Source: an uncultured Ligilactobacillus sp. (GTDB taxonomy: Bacteria > Bacillota > Bacilli > Lactobacillales > Lactobacillaceae). From it: DNA of 64,000 nucleotides. Positions within the stretch are counted from its first letter, which is position 1. The number at the start of each line of letters is the position of its first letter. The notes under the pieces are model-generated. The model was not told the DNA's origin, searched no databases, and worked only from the letters and a program-made list of their open reading frames with translations. A program made the translations under genes and the position numbers. Shown piece by piece: positions 56,863 through 64,000 of this stretch. Where the stretch lies: assembly GCA_944326135.1 (NCBI GenBank), contig CALVCU010000022.1, positions 1-64,000 of the forward strand, read 5' to 3'.

Positions 56863-58002
56863 TTATTGCGCTTTATTATCCCAAATACCCGTTGATTCTA
56901 CCTGTTCACGAACAGTTTCAATTGTTGGTCCCAACGCAAGAAGATATCCTTCTGTTGCTGCTTGATTACGCATTGATAATGGATAACGGAAGAAATTATA
57001 ATACCAATTATCTTTTAATACCCATTGTGTTCTTAATGCATTACGATCCTGACTTTCAATCGTAATTGCAACTGTTGGTTCCATTAATTCAGTTTTAACT
57101 AATGGCATTTGTGCTAAAGCACGTAAATGTTGTTCAAACATTGTAACATTTGTTGCTTTGTCAAAAACATATCCACTTGCATGTAATGCAGGTACGACAC
57201 GTTTAACGTAAATTGCTCCGCTTTCCGTCAAGAAAAATGCAATTTGCATTGTTCCAACATACTTAAGGTTTTGAGCAATCTTAGCAGCTAAACGACGCAC
57301 TTCAGCCTCAACATCATTACTAATCATTGCAGGAACTAATGATTCATGTAAAGCATGGTCATGATAAATATTTTCTACCATAGGGAAGAAATTAATTGTT
57401 CCTTTTACATCTTTAGTTAAAACAACTGATAATTCTTTTGTATATGGAATCCAAGATTCAAGAATATAAGTTCCCATATCAATAATATCAGCACACTTAG
57501 CTATGTCAGACTGCTTGCGTATTATTTGTTGATGACTTTTACCTAATCCCTTTTGAATTGGTTTTAAAATACATGGATAACCAATTGAAGTTATTGCTTG
57601 ATAAATATCATCTAAATTAACAATTGTCGCATATGGAGCAATGTTTACATTAATATTTTCAAAAAATGCCCGTTCAAGAAGCCGATCTTGCATAAATTCC
57701 AAAGAGTCACTTCCCTGTGGAACACGAGTAAATTGTGAAATAAACTTAACTACTTGAGAATTAATATGCTCTGATTCATATGTAACTACATCACAGCGTT
57801 GCGCAAATCCCTGAAGCTTATTTTTATCATTCATCTTACCAATGATTTTAACGTCTGCTTCTGCTAAAATTGGACTTTCTTCATATCTACTATAAGCAAT
57901 TACTTTATATCCCATCCGTTTGGCAGTTCTAGCTAACATAATACCATTAGGACTGTCGCCAATAATTCCTACTGTACTACCAGGAAAAAGCGTTTCTGTC
58001 AT
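56863..58002 (-). CDS. PurK-like ATP-grasp protein lacking metal-binding residues
   Basis: 379 residues, co-linear with PurK (N5-carboxyaminoimidazole ribonucleotide synthase). The shared pattern includes VVTYESEHI, VPQGSDSLEFMQDRLLE, PCILKP (Lys147), YILESWIPYTKELSV, PMVENIYHDHALHESLVPA and MFEQHLRALAQMPL. However, the PurK motif GGGQLG reads GDSPNG, and GYDGKGQ reads KGLGKSHQ. The two Glu that bind Mg-ATP are Ala255 (IAFFLTE) and Arg268 (VKRVVPALHASGY for NE-APRPHNSGH). The frame is intact with GAGGA before the ATG, so it is under selection but can hardly be an ordinary PurK. No other pur gene is in the window. It may be regulatory, or act on another substrate. Confidence 0.82.
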   Translation of the reverse strand: MTETLFPGSTVGIIGDSPNGIMLARTAKRMGYKVIAYSRYEESPILAEADVKIIGKMNDKNKLQGFAQRCDVVTYESEHINSQVVKFISQFTRVPQGSDSLEFMQDRLLERAFFENINVNIAPYATIVNLDDIYQAITSIGYPCILKPIQKGLGKSHQQIIRKQSDIAKCADIIDMGTYILESWIPYTKELSVVLTKDVKGTINFFPMVENIYHDHALHESLVPAMISNDVEAEVRRLAAKIAQNLKYVGTMQIAFFLTESGAIYVKRVVPALHASGYVFDKATNVTMFEQHLRALAQMPLVKTELMEPTVAITIESQDRNALRTQWVLKDNWYYNFFRYPLSMRNQAATEGYLLALGPTIETVREQVESTGIWDNKAQ

Positions 58003-58100
58003 TTTTCCTCACTACTCTCTATCTAAAATATATCTTAGTTAGTTTCATTATTTATGATAGCATAAATAACAAATTTAATTATTAATTATTCCTTTAGAAT

Positions 58101-58748
58101 TCACCTATCATATTGGTATAATTTATATTTTTCAATTACTGAAATTAATTTTTGTGCATAATCCGGATCTGTAGCATATCCAGTTTGTTGTAAAGCCTGT
58201 GCTGCACTTCGATAATCTGTTGCATTAAGAACTTGAGCATAATGATTTTCATCCCCATCAATTCCATTTACAAATAACTTTGTATGATTTTCGATTGATT
58301 GATTCCAACTAGAATACACTACAAAACTTGCTTTAGTTGTAATCCATTCCCCATTTACATATTCTTTAGTAGTCATTACCGCACTATTAGTTCCTGTGCC
58401 TTTTATTCCAAACAAATTATTATATTTTTGCGATAATTCACTTTGTCCCCAATCAGATTCTAAAGCTGCCTGAGCTATCGTTACACTTGCTAACACATGA
58501 TATTTATTTTGTTCTGTCTGTGCAATTGGTGCTACTTTTTTGATAAAATTTAATTTTACCTGCTCAGCCTGAGAGATAGATGATGTCTGTTCTTCTTGGA
58601 CATTCTTGCTAGTCCAACGAATTATCTGGATTGACCCAATTAACAAAACAATAGCTATCAAAATTACATCGATCACTTTTAAATGCTTGCGTGATAGCTT
58701 ACGTTTAATCTTTTTTTTAATCCTTTCGTAGCTCTCTTTGCATTTCAT
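58101..58748 (-). CDS. Membrane-anchored GH73 glucosaminidase
   Basis: 215 residues. A basic N terminus (RIKKKIKRKLSRKH) and one membrane helix (25-44) anchor the protein, with the catalytic domain outside. The GH73 core is seen as HVLASVTIAQAALESDWGQS (catalytic Glu97), YNNLFGIKG and YSSWNQSIENHTKLF. These enzymes cleave the glycan of peptidoglycan. There is no separate wall-binding module, so it acts close to the membrane. GGAGAG precedes the ATG. It follows the ECF-S gene by about 21 bases. Confidence 0.9.
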   Translation of the reverse strand: MKCKESYERIKKKIKRKLSRKHLKVIDVILIAIVLLIGSIQIIRWTSKNVQEEQTSSISQAEQVKLNFIKKVAPIAQTEQNKYHVLASVTIAQAALESDWGQSELSQKYNNLFGIKGTGTNSAVMTTKEYVNGEWITTKASFVVYSSWNQSIENHTKLFVNGIDGDENHYAQVLNATDYRSAAQALQQTGYATDPDYAQKLISVIEKYKLYQYDR

Positions 58749-58769
58749 TCAATCTCTCCATTCTCCCTT

Positions 58770-59360
58770 TCATTTTTTCCATACAATTTTTATCAAAATT
58801 GTTGAAATTATTGGTACTAAAAACATTGCTGCTAACATTTCTGGAATACCATTTGTTCCAACTACTCCTAATAAATAAGGCAATAATTCTTTAACATTAA
58901 CTGAATATAGTTTTGGTGCCTGGTTGTGATAAAATATGTAAATTTGTCCTAATACTAATAATGTATTAGTCATACTTCCAATTGCCGCAGCAATTACCAT
59001 TGATAACTTATTATTTATTTTATTTTTTAATTTTAAATAACTGTATCCACTAGTTGCTCCAACTAAAATTCTTGGCAAAACAGAGATCAATGGATTAGTA
59101 AAACAAATTACGGCAATTGGACTTGTAGGCCACACAAATGCTCGTATCCAAGTAATCAATCCCCAAATAGCTCCAATTAACATGCCATCTTTAGGTCCTA
59201 ACACAATTGCGGCTGTAATCACAGTAATATGTATTAAAGTAATACTCAATGGTCCAATTGGAATGTTTCCTAAAAATGGAACTAAATTTTGTAATATTAT
59301 TATTGAAATAAAAATTGCCAAAATTGCCATTTTTTTAATTTTAAATCTTGAATTATTCAC
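58770..59360 (-). CDS. ECF transporter substrate-binding (S) subunit
   Basis: 196 residues with six membrane helices, S-component type of energy-coupling factor vitamin transporters. Family stretches: GNIPIGPLSITLIHITVI, LGPKDGMLIGAIWGL, FTNPLISVLPRILVG and PYLLGVVGTNGIPEM. The pattern is closest, from memory, to the pantothenate-type PanT group, but the substrate is not certain. GTG at 59360 follows GAAGGG by 7 bases; the TTG at 59375 overlaps that site. The shared ECF ATPase/T module is not in the window. Confidence 0.8.
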   Translation of the reverse strand: MNNSRFKIKKMAILAIFISIIILQNLVPFLGNIPIGPLSITLIHITVITAAIVLGPKDGMLIGAIWGLITWIRAFVWPTSPIAVICFTNPLISVLPRILVGATSGYSYLKLKNKINNKLSMVIAAAIGSMTNTLLVLGQIYIFYHNQAPKLYSVNVKELLPYLLGVVGTNGIPEMLAAMFLVPIISTILIKIVWKK

Positions 59361-59416
59361 AATGCTACCCTTCAATCATTTTATTACCAGTGATTATAGC
59401 ATTTAAACATTAATAA

Positions 59417-59466
59417 AAAAAGAAGAGATTGTGATGAAATTCGAAACATCAATATCTCTTCTTTAT
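59417..59466 (-). terminator. Terminator of the flavoprotein gene
   Basis: AAGAAGAGAT (59420-59429) pairs with ATCTCTTCTT (59454-59463); an inner TGATG/CATCA stem extends it. A T run follows on the minus strand. Confidence 0.85.
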
Positions 59467-59477
59467 CTTAAATTTAA

Positions 59478-60821
59478 TTATTTAATATGTTCACATGCAT
59501 AAATACCAGCTTGACGACCAAACACAATTGTTTCAGCAATTGAATTTCCACCTACACGATTATTTCCATGTAATCCTCCAGTAACTTCACCGACAGCTAA
59601 TAATCCAGGAACAATATCACCATTTTCATCTAATACATGACATTGGTCATCAATATGGATGCCTCCCATTGTGTAATGAATTGCAGGAGCAATATGAATT
59701 CCATAAAATGGACCTTGATTAATTTCCTTCAATCCCGTATGACGTTTAAATTCATCTTCAGAATCATTTTCGATTTGTCTATTGTAATTAGTAACTGTAC
59801 TTTGTAAATTGTCAGAATCTATTCCAATTTTTGTTGCTAATTCATCCAATGTCTCTGCCTTTTCTACAAGGCCAATACTTTCATAAAATGCTAATGCTTT
59901 AACACGTTGATATACCTTTTGATCTAAAATCAAAAACGCATGCTTGGTATCTTGCGCAATAATTGCATTTGAAACATTTTTACGTGTATCTAATTCATTT
60001 ACAAATCTTCTTCCAGATGTATTAACTAAAATTGCACCTTCACCACGAACCGTTTCTCCAATTAAGTAAACATGTGGATTATCTTGTTGTACAGTTGGAT
60101 GAATTTGAACTTGATCTAATTGAATCAACTGCGCATCTAGCTGTTGTGCTAATTTTAAACCATCTCCTGTAGAGCCTTCTTGATTAGTTGTTTTATAATC
60201 TTCATACTGTGGTGCATATTTCTTGATTAATTCCTTTGATGCACCAAATCCACCTGTTGCTAAAATCAAACTTTGGCAATTTACTTCATATTGTTTTTCT
60301 TCGACATTAAGTGTTACTTGAATTTCATTAGATGATGTCCGTTTCAAACTAATTGCTTTTGAATCAGTATATACTGGAATATTACTCTTCTTGACTGCAT
60401 CATATAATTTATTGACTAAGTAAGCACCAACTGGAGAAGTATCCTTAGGACGATGAGCACGAGGACGACTCATTGCTCCTAATGTTGTTAAATCAGTCAA
60501 TTCAACTCCAAATTGCTTTAACCATTCAATTGCACCATTTGTATGTGATGCAAAAAAACTTAACAAAGCAGGATCATTTAATTTTCCACCAGCTTTAAAT
60601 GTTTCTTTATAGAACAAGTCAGCGGAATCTATAATGTCATTTTTTAATTGTGTAGTAGTTTCACATGCATTCATTCCTGATGATGCTCTTTTAGAATTTC
60701 CTCCAATTTGGGGCATTTTTTCAAAAACAACTACTTTTTTACCTATTTGATGTGCTTGTAAGGCTGCTGTTAATCCTGCACATCCTGCACCTAAAACAAC
60801 TACTTGAACATTATTTGACAT
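59478..60821 (-). CDS. FAD-dependent fumarate-reductase-like flavoprotein
   Basis: 447 residues, the soluble flavoprotein core of the fumarate/urocanate reductase group. FAD site GAGCAGLTAALQ (near 10-21) and FEKMPQIGGNSKRASSG; the active-site region QIHPTV ... GETVRGEGAILVN ... GRRFVNE; and the C-terminal GGIHID and NRVGGNSIAETIVFG. There is no FMN-binding or heme domain and no signal peptide, so it is cytosolic and needs an external electron donor. It probably reduces a C=C bond of a small acid; the substrate is not known. AAAGGAG precedes the ATG. Confidence 0.87.
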   Translation of the reverse strand: MSNNVQVVVLGAGCAGLTAALQAHQIGKKVVVFEKMPQIGGNSKRASSGMNACETTTQLKNDIIDSADLFYKETFKAGGKLNDPALLSFFASHTNGAIEWLKQFGVELTDLTTLGAMSRPRAHRPKDTSPVGAYLVNKLYDAVKKSNIPVYTDSKAISLKRTSSNEIQVTLNVEEKQYEVNCQSLILATGGFGASKELIKKYAPQYEDYKTTNQEGSTGDGLKLAQQLDAQLIQLDQVQIHPTVQQDNPHVYLIGETVRGEGAILVNTSGRRFVNELDTRKNVSNAIIAQDTKHAFLILDQKVYQRVKALAFYESIGLVEKAETLDELATKIGIDSDNLQSTVTNYNRQIENDSEDEFKRHTGLKEINQGPFYGIHIAPAIHYTMGGIHIDDQCHVLDENGDIVPGLLAVGEVTGGLHGNNRVGGNSIAETIVFGRQAGIYACEHIK

Positions 60822-60858
60822 AATAACTCTCCTTTAATAAGTTTAATAAATTAAAAAA

Positions 60859-60905
60859 AATAGCAATAAAACTATTCGACATTTACGAATAGTTTTATTG
60901 CTATT
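60859..60905 (-). terminator. Strong terminator of the MarR gene
   Basis: Perfect 20-base arms (60859-60878 and 60886-60905) with a 7-base loop and T run. It includes the first base of the MarR stop codon and cuts the regulator off from the flavoprotein gene. Confidence 0.93.
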
Positions 60906-61336
60906 TAATCAACATTATTCTCATCAATCACATCTAAGCACTTTTGCAAGACACCCTTAAATGTAGCCATATCTGAAACAGATACTTTTTCTTCTAAATT
61001 ATCTTGAAGTGCTTGCCAAAATTCTGCATTATTGTCAATCATTTGAGTGTATTTATCAGTAACTGATAAATGGAAGACACGACGATCCTTTTCATCCATC
61101 TTTTTATCAATTAAACCCAAATTCATTAATTTTTTAATGTGATAATTTGTATTAGGTGTTGACTGGTTTAAAAGACGTGAAACCTGGCCAATTGTAGTAT
61201 TTTTAGATTGATTAATTGCTTCTAAATAATACACATCAATTGCACCTAATTTTTCAAATTCTTTATACTGATTTAAGTGATTATGAAGTTGAACCTTCTG
61301 TAACAAGTCAATCATTGTCTTTTGCAATGAAAGCAT
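60905..61336 (-). CDS. MarR-family regulator divergent from oleate hydratase
   Basis: 143 residues. Winged helix-turn-helix with helices GAIDVYYLEAI, TTIGQVSRLLNQSTPNTNYHIKKL (recognition helix near 60-75) and the wing KKMDEKDRRVFHL. It is divergent from the oleate hydratase gene and shares its 334-base control region, so it is a candidate repressor of that gene or a fatty-acid sensor similar in size to FabT. Ligand and targets are not known. Promoter at 61384-61411. Confidence 0.85.
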   Translation of the reverse strand: MLSLQKTMIDLLQKVQLHNHLNQYKEFEKLGAIDVYYLEAINQSKNTTIGQVSRLLNQSTPNTNYHIKKLMNLGLIDKKMDEKDRRVFHLSVTDKYTQMIDNNAEFWQALQDNLEEKVSVSDMATFKGVLQKCLDVIDENNVD

Positions 61337-61670
61337 AGCTTACACTTCCTAATTATTAATTTCTCTCACCTATGCGATTAAATATTATACAGTGTTAAAC
61401 ATAAATTGTAAATAAATTAAATGTTTCGCAAAGGCATGCATCTAAATACATCAAGAGATATTGTAACATAGATGACTTTAACATACTATCATTTACTATA
61501 TTCTCTAATAATGGTTTATTTACCCTAATTTAAACCAAACATGATAAGCTGAAAGTAAATGAAGTATATTGATTAATTACTATGGTATGGATTTTAATAG
61601 ACATTAATTTATGCAAAATAGTATAATTAAAGCGTAATCGTTAACATATTAAAACAGGAGGGATACTACT
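61337..61670. promoter_or_regulatory. MarR / oleate hydratase divergent control region
   Basis: A 334-base AT-rich gap without a gene. The MarR promoter on the minus strand is TTACAA (61406-61411), 16 bases, TATAAT (61384-61389). The oleate hydratase promoter is TAGACA (61598-61603), 18 bases, TATAAT (61622-61627). Between them lies an inverted repeat TGGTTTA (61512-61518) / TAAACCA (61531-61537) with a 12-base gap, a possible operator. Nothing else stands out. Confidence 0.6.
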
Positions 61671-63365
61671 ATGTCAAAAAGCAAAGCAATTATGATTGGT
61701 GCTGGTATTGCCAATATGGCTGCTGCTGTTTATTTAATTCAGGAGGGTCATTGGGATCCAGAAAATATTACATTTTTTGCTTTAGATAAGCATGGTGCTA
61801 ATGATGGCTCAACTGCTTCAGAAGCTGCTGAAGAATATTGGAACAAAAACCACCCTATGGAAAACACAAAAGGATTCATTGCACGTGGTGGACGAATGTT
61901 AAACTATCGTACATACGTTGATTTAATGGATCTATTAAGTCGCATTCCTTCAGTTACAGAGCCTGGTATGACTGCTGCAGAAGATACACGTGATTTTGAT
62001 GCACATCACCGGACATATGATGTAGGACGTTTACTTCAAGGTGGTAAAGGAATTGTTGATGGTCATAAATTAGGCCTTAACAATACTGATCGTTTATTAC
62101 TTACAAAATTAATTTTAATGCGCGATGATGAAGAAACTAAATTGGATAATATTTCAATTGCTGAATATTTCAAAGATGATCCACACATGTTCCAAACAAA
62201 CTTCTGGTATATGTGGGAAACAACATTTGCATTTAGAACTCAATCAAGTGCACAAGAACTTCGTCGTTACATGCATCAAATGATTTATGAATTCACACAA
62301 ATTGAACATTTAGTCGGCGTAAACCGTACACGCTACAACCAATTTGAAAGTATTATGCTTCCATTGATCAAGTATTTAGAAGGTCAAGGCGTTAAATTTG
62401 TAATGAATCGTCGTGTAAATGAATTTGAATTCAAAGGAACAAAAATGCAAGATGAAATTACAGTTACTGGACTTAAAATGGAAAATGTTGAAACAGGTTT
62501 GGAAGAACATGTCACAGTTGATGATGAAACTGCTGTCTTCTTTACAAATGGTTCCATTACGGACTCTGCTACACTTGGCGATTACAATACTCCAGCACCT
62601 GAAAATCCTGATTACGGTGCTGCATCATCATTATGGAAACAAGCTACACAACATTTCTATAATTTAGGTAATCCCGATAAGTTCTTTGCAGATCGTGATG
62701 CATCTGAATGGGTAAGTTTTACATTAACAACCAAAGATCATGTATTACTAAATGAAATTGCTAGAATTACAAATCAAATTCCAGGAAATGCATTGAACTC
62801 ATTTATTTCTACAGAACCAGTTACACCATTAGGTCAAGAAGATGTAACAATGTCCATCGTTGTTCATCATCAACCTCATTTTACTACTCAAAAACCTAAT
62901 GAATCAGTTATTTGGGGTTACTTCTTATACCCACGTCGCGAAGGTGAATTTGTTCATAAACAATACATCAAGATGACAGGAAAAGAAATGTTAGAAGAAT
63001 TAATTGGACAACTTTCTAAAGTAGATCCTGGTCCAATTAATATTAAAACTAAAAAGCAAGAAATTTTAGACAGTGTAATTAATTGCATCCCTGTTTACAT
63101 GCCATATGCATCAGCATTGTTTAATAACCGTGCTAAATCAGATCGACCAAAGGTTATTCCTGATTTCTCAACAAACTTAGCCTTCACTGGTGAATTTGTT
63201 GAACAACCATATCAAATGATCTTTACAGAAGAAAGTGCGGTTCGTTCTGGTGAAATTGCTGCTTTCCACTTTGCAGGTATTCCTGATTCTAAATTGGTCA
63301 AAACTCCACGTTATGATCATGATCCAATTACCTTAATGAAAGCTGCTAAACGCATGTTTGATTAA
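61671..63365 (+). CDS. ohyA: Oleate hydratase
   Basis: FAD-dependent fatty acid double-bond hydratase (formerly MCRA), adding water to oleic and linoleic acid to form 10-hydroxy acids. This detoxifies unsaturated fatty acids and is the first step of conjugated linoleic acid formation in lactobacilli. 564 residues, as in the shorter lactobacillus type. FAD motif GAGIANMAAAVYLI at the N terminus, ARGGRMLNYRTYVDL, RYMHQMIYEFTQIEHLVGV, TNGSITDSATLGDYN and the C-terminal YMPYASALFNNRA and EQPYQMIFTEESAVRSGE are all intact. AGGAGGG lies 9 bases before the ATG. Confidence 0.96.
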   Translation: MSKSKAIMIGAGIANMAAAVYLIQEGHWDPENITFFALDKHGANDGSTASEAAEEYWNKNHPMENTKGFIARGGRMLNYRTYVDLMDLLSRIPSVTEPGMTAAEDTRDFDAHHRTYDVGRLLQGGKGIVDGHKLGLNNTDRLLLTKLILMRDDEETKLDNISIAEYFKDDPHMFQTNFWYMWETTFAFRTQSSAQELRRYMHQMIYEFTQIEHLVGVNRTRYNQFESIMLPLIKYLEGQGVKFVMNRRVNEFEFKGTKMQDEITVTGLKMENVETGLEEHVTVDDETAVFFTNGSITDSATLGDYNTPAPENPDYGAASSLWKQATQHFYNLGNPDKFFADRDASEWVSFTLTTKDHVLLNEIARITNQIPGNALNSFISTEPVTPLGQEDVTMSIVVHHQPHFTTQKPNESVIWGYFLYPRREGEFVHKQYIKMTGKEMLEELIGQLSKVDPGPINIKTKKQEILDSVINCIPVYMPYASALFNNRAKSDRPKVIPDFSTNLAFTGEFVEQPYQMIFTEESAVRSGEIAAFHFAGIPDSKLVKTPRYDHDPITLMKAAKRMFD

Positions 63366-63371
63366 ATTAAT

Positions 63372-63402
63372 AAAAAAGAACCTATAATATAGGTTCTTTT
63401 TT
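63372..63402 (+). terminator. ohyA terminator
   Basis: Near-palindrome centred at 63387 (AAAGAACCTATA and complement) followed by a run of T. Confidence 0.9.
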
Positions 63403-63507
63403 TTATATTAAAATCTTCTTGTATTTTTCTTAAACCATTAATATTAACCTTTTCTTCTGTCAAAAGTTCCGTTAAACTAAAATTACTACAATTTAGAAAG
63501 GTCAGAT

Positions 63508-64000
63508 ATGAATACAATAATTATAGATTTTATTAGCAACTATGGTTATATTGCAATTGCATTATTAATTGCAGTGGAAAATATTTTCCCTCCTATACCA
63601 TCTGAAGTTATTTTAACTTTTGGCGGATTTTTATCACTTTCCGCAAATTTAAATATTGGAGGACTAATTGTTGCATCTACAATTGGTGCCCTTATTGGCG
63701 CAATTGTTTTATACTTATTTGGTAAATTAATTTCATTTGAACATATCGAAAAATTAGTTAATGGTAAATGGGGAAAAATTCTTCATTTAAAAATTGAACA
63801 TATTGAGAAAGCACAAAGATTTTTCACTAAACATGGTGGTTCAGCTGTCTTTTGGGGTCGCTTTCTTCCAGTAATTCGTAGTTTAATTTCAATCCCTGCA
63901 GGAATGGCTGAATACTCGTTCAAAAAGTTCCTCTTACTTACTGGCTTAGGCTCAGCTATTTGGAATACTGCTTTAATCTTAGTTGGTCACTTTGCTGGTT
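63508..64000 (+). CDS. DedA-family membrane protein, 3' end outside window
   Basis: The first 164 residues are visible. They start MNTIIIDFISNYGYIAIA after GAAAGG. The DedA/SNARE-associated signatures are present: ENIFPPIPSEVILTFGGFL (near 24-42), the helical GALIGAIVLYLFGK, and GRFLPVIRSLISIPAGMAE (near 119-137). The family is made of polyprenyl-phosphate or phospholipid scramblase-like membrane proteins. The reading frame runs off the window edge at 64000. A possible promoter (TTGTAT, 17 bases, TATTAA) lies at about 63418-63446. Confidence 0.88.
   Translation, partial: MNTIIIDFISNYGYIAIALLIAVENIFPPIPSEVILTFGGFLSLSANLNIGGLIVASTIGALIGAIVLYLFGKLISFEHIEKLVNGKWGKILHLKIEHIEKAQRFFTKHGGSAVFWGRFLPVIRSLISIPAGMAEYSFKKFLLLTGLGSAIWNTALILVGHFAG

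Noticed and set aside
62419..62667. Second frame inside ohyA
   Set aside because: It overlaps a fully conserved region of oleate hydratase and has no translation signal.

Overview
The window is AT-rich Gram-positive chromosomal DNA. Gene content points to a member of the Lactobacillaceae, possibly a Ligilactobacillus-like species. Pointers are a 564-residue-type oleate hydratase, ClpE with a CtsR box, a two-enzyme glycolipid-anchor cassette beside lipoteichoic acid synthase, the pcrA-ligA-camS-gatCAB-dagK block, a DUF1827-like protein after clpE, and no encoded CCA on the tRNA. The genus cannot be fixed from the sequence alone. I see no phage, insertion sequence or CRISPR array; the window is mostly core genome with a few accessory-looking genes.

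Layout. The left edge (1-317) is the leader of a ribosomal RNA operon read leftward, with three stacked promoters; the 16S gene itself lies outside. Next come a lipoteichoic acid block (ltaS, ykuJ, a flippase-like membrane protein, two GT4 glycosyltransferases; 391-6259), ptsHI (6445-8429), a small unknown gene, and rightward clpE with a DUF1827-like gene and a MucBP/SH3-like protein (8937-12929). A leftward run follows: prfC, a TagH-like ABC/LysM protein with lost catalytic residues, gpsA, an AI-2E-type transporter, ntdP, a serine hydrolase and an RlmD-type methyltransferase (12975-21557). recX, brkB, galU and map lead to the rightward flavodoxin-csbB-yfhO group (25569-29864).

The middle holds mnaA, an M29 aminopeptidase, a TetR-ABC-ABC-lipoprotein operon, tRNA-Arg(CCT), a YjeM-type permease, a DEAD-box helicase, an amidase, an SPFH/NfeD pair and a lone Mrr-type endonuclease (29904-45341). 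The right third is the conserved pcrA-ligA-camS-gatCAB-dagK-rlmD series (45523-56704). It is followed by a PurK-like protein lacking its metal ligands, a GH73 glucosaminidase with an ECF substrate-binding subunit, a fumarate-reductase-like flavoprotein, a MarR regulator divergent from oleate hydratase, and the start of a DedA gene.

How the genes fit together. Envelope functions dominate: glycolipid anchor plus LTA polymerase, lipid-linked sugar transfer (CsbB/YfhO), GalU and MnaA sugar nucleotides, and cell-wall-linked proteins. Most genes and the rRNA leader read leftward, so this arm is probably replicated from right to left. Many operons end in very regular hairpins. The most unusual items are two probable pseudoenzymes (TagH-like and PurK-like), the MucBP/SH3-like protein without an export signal, and the TetR promoter nested between an operator palindrome and the tRNA terminator.
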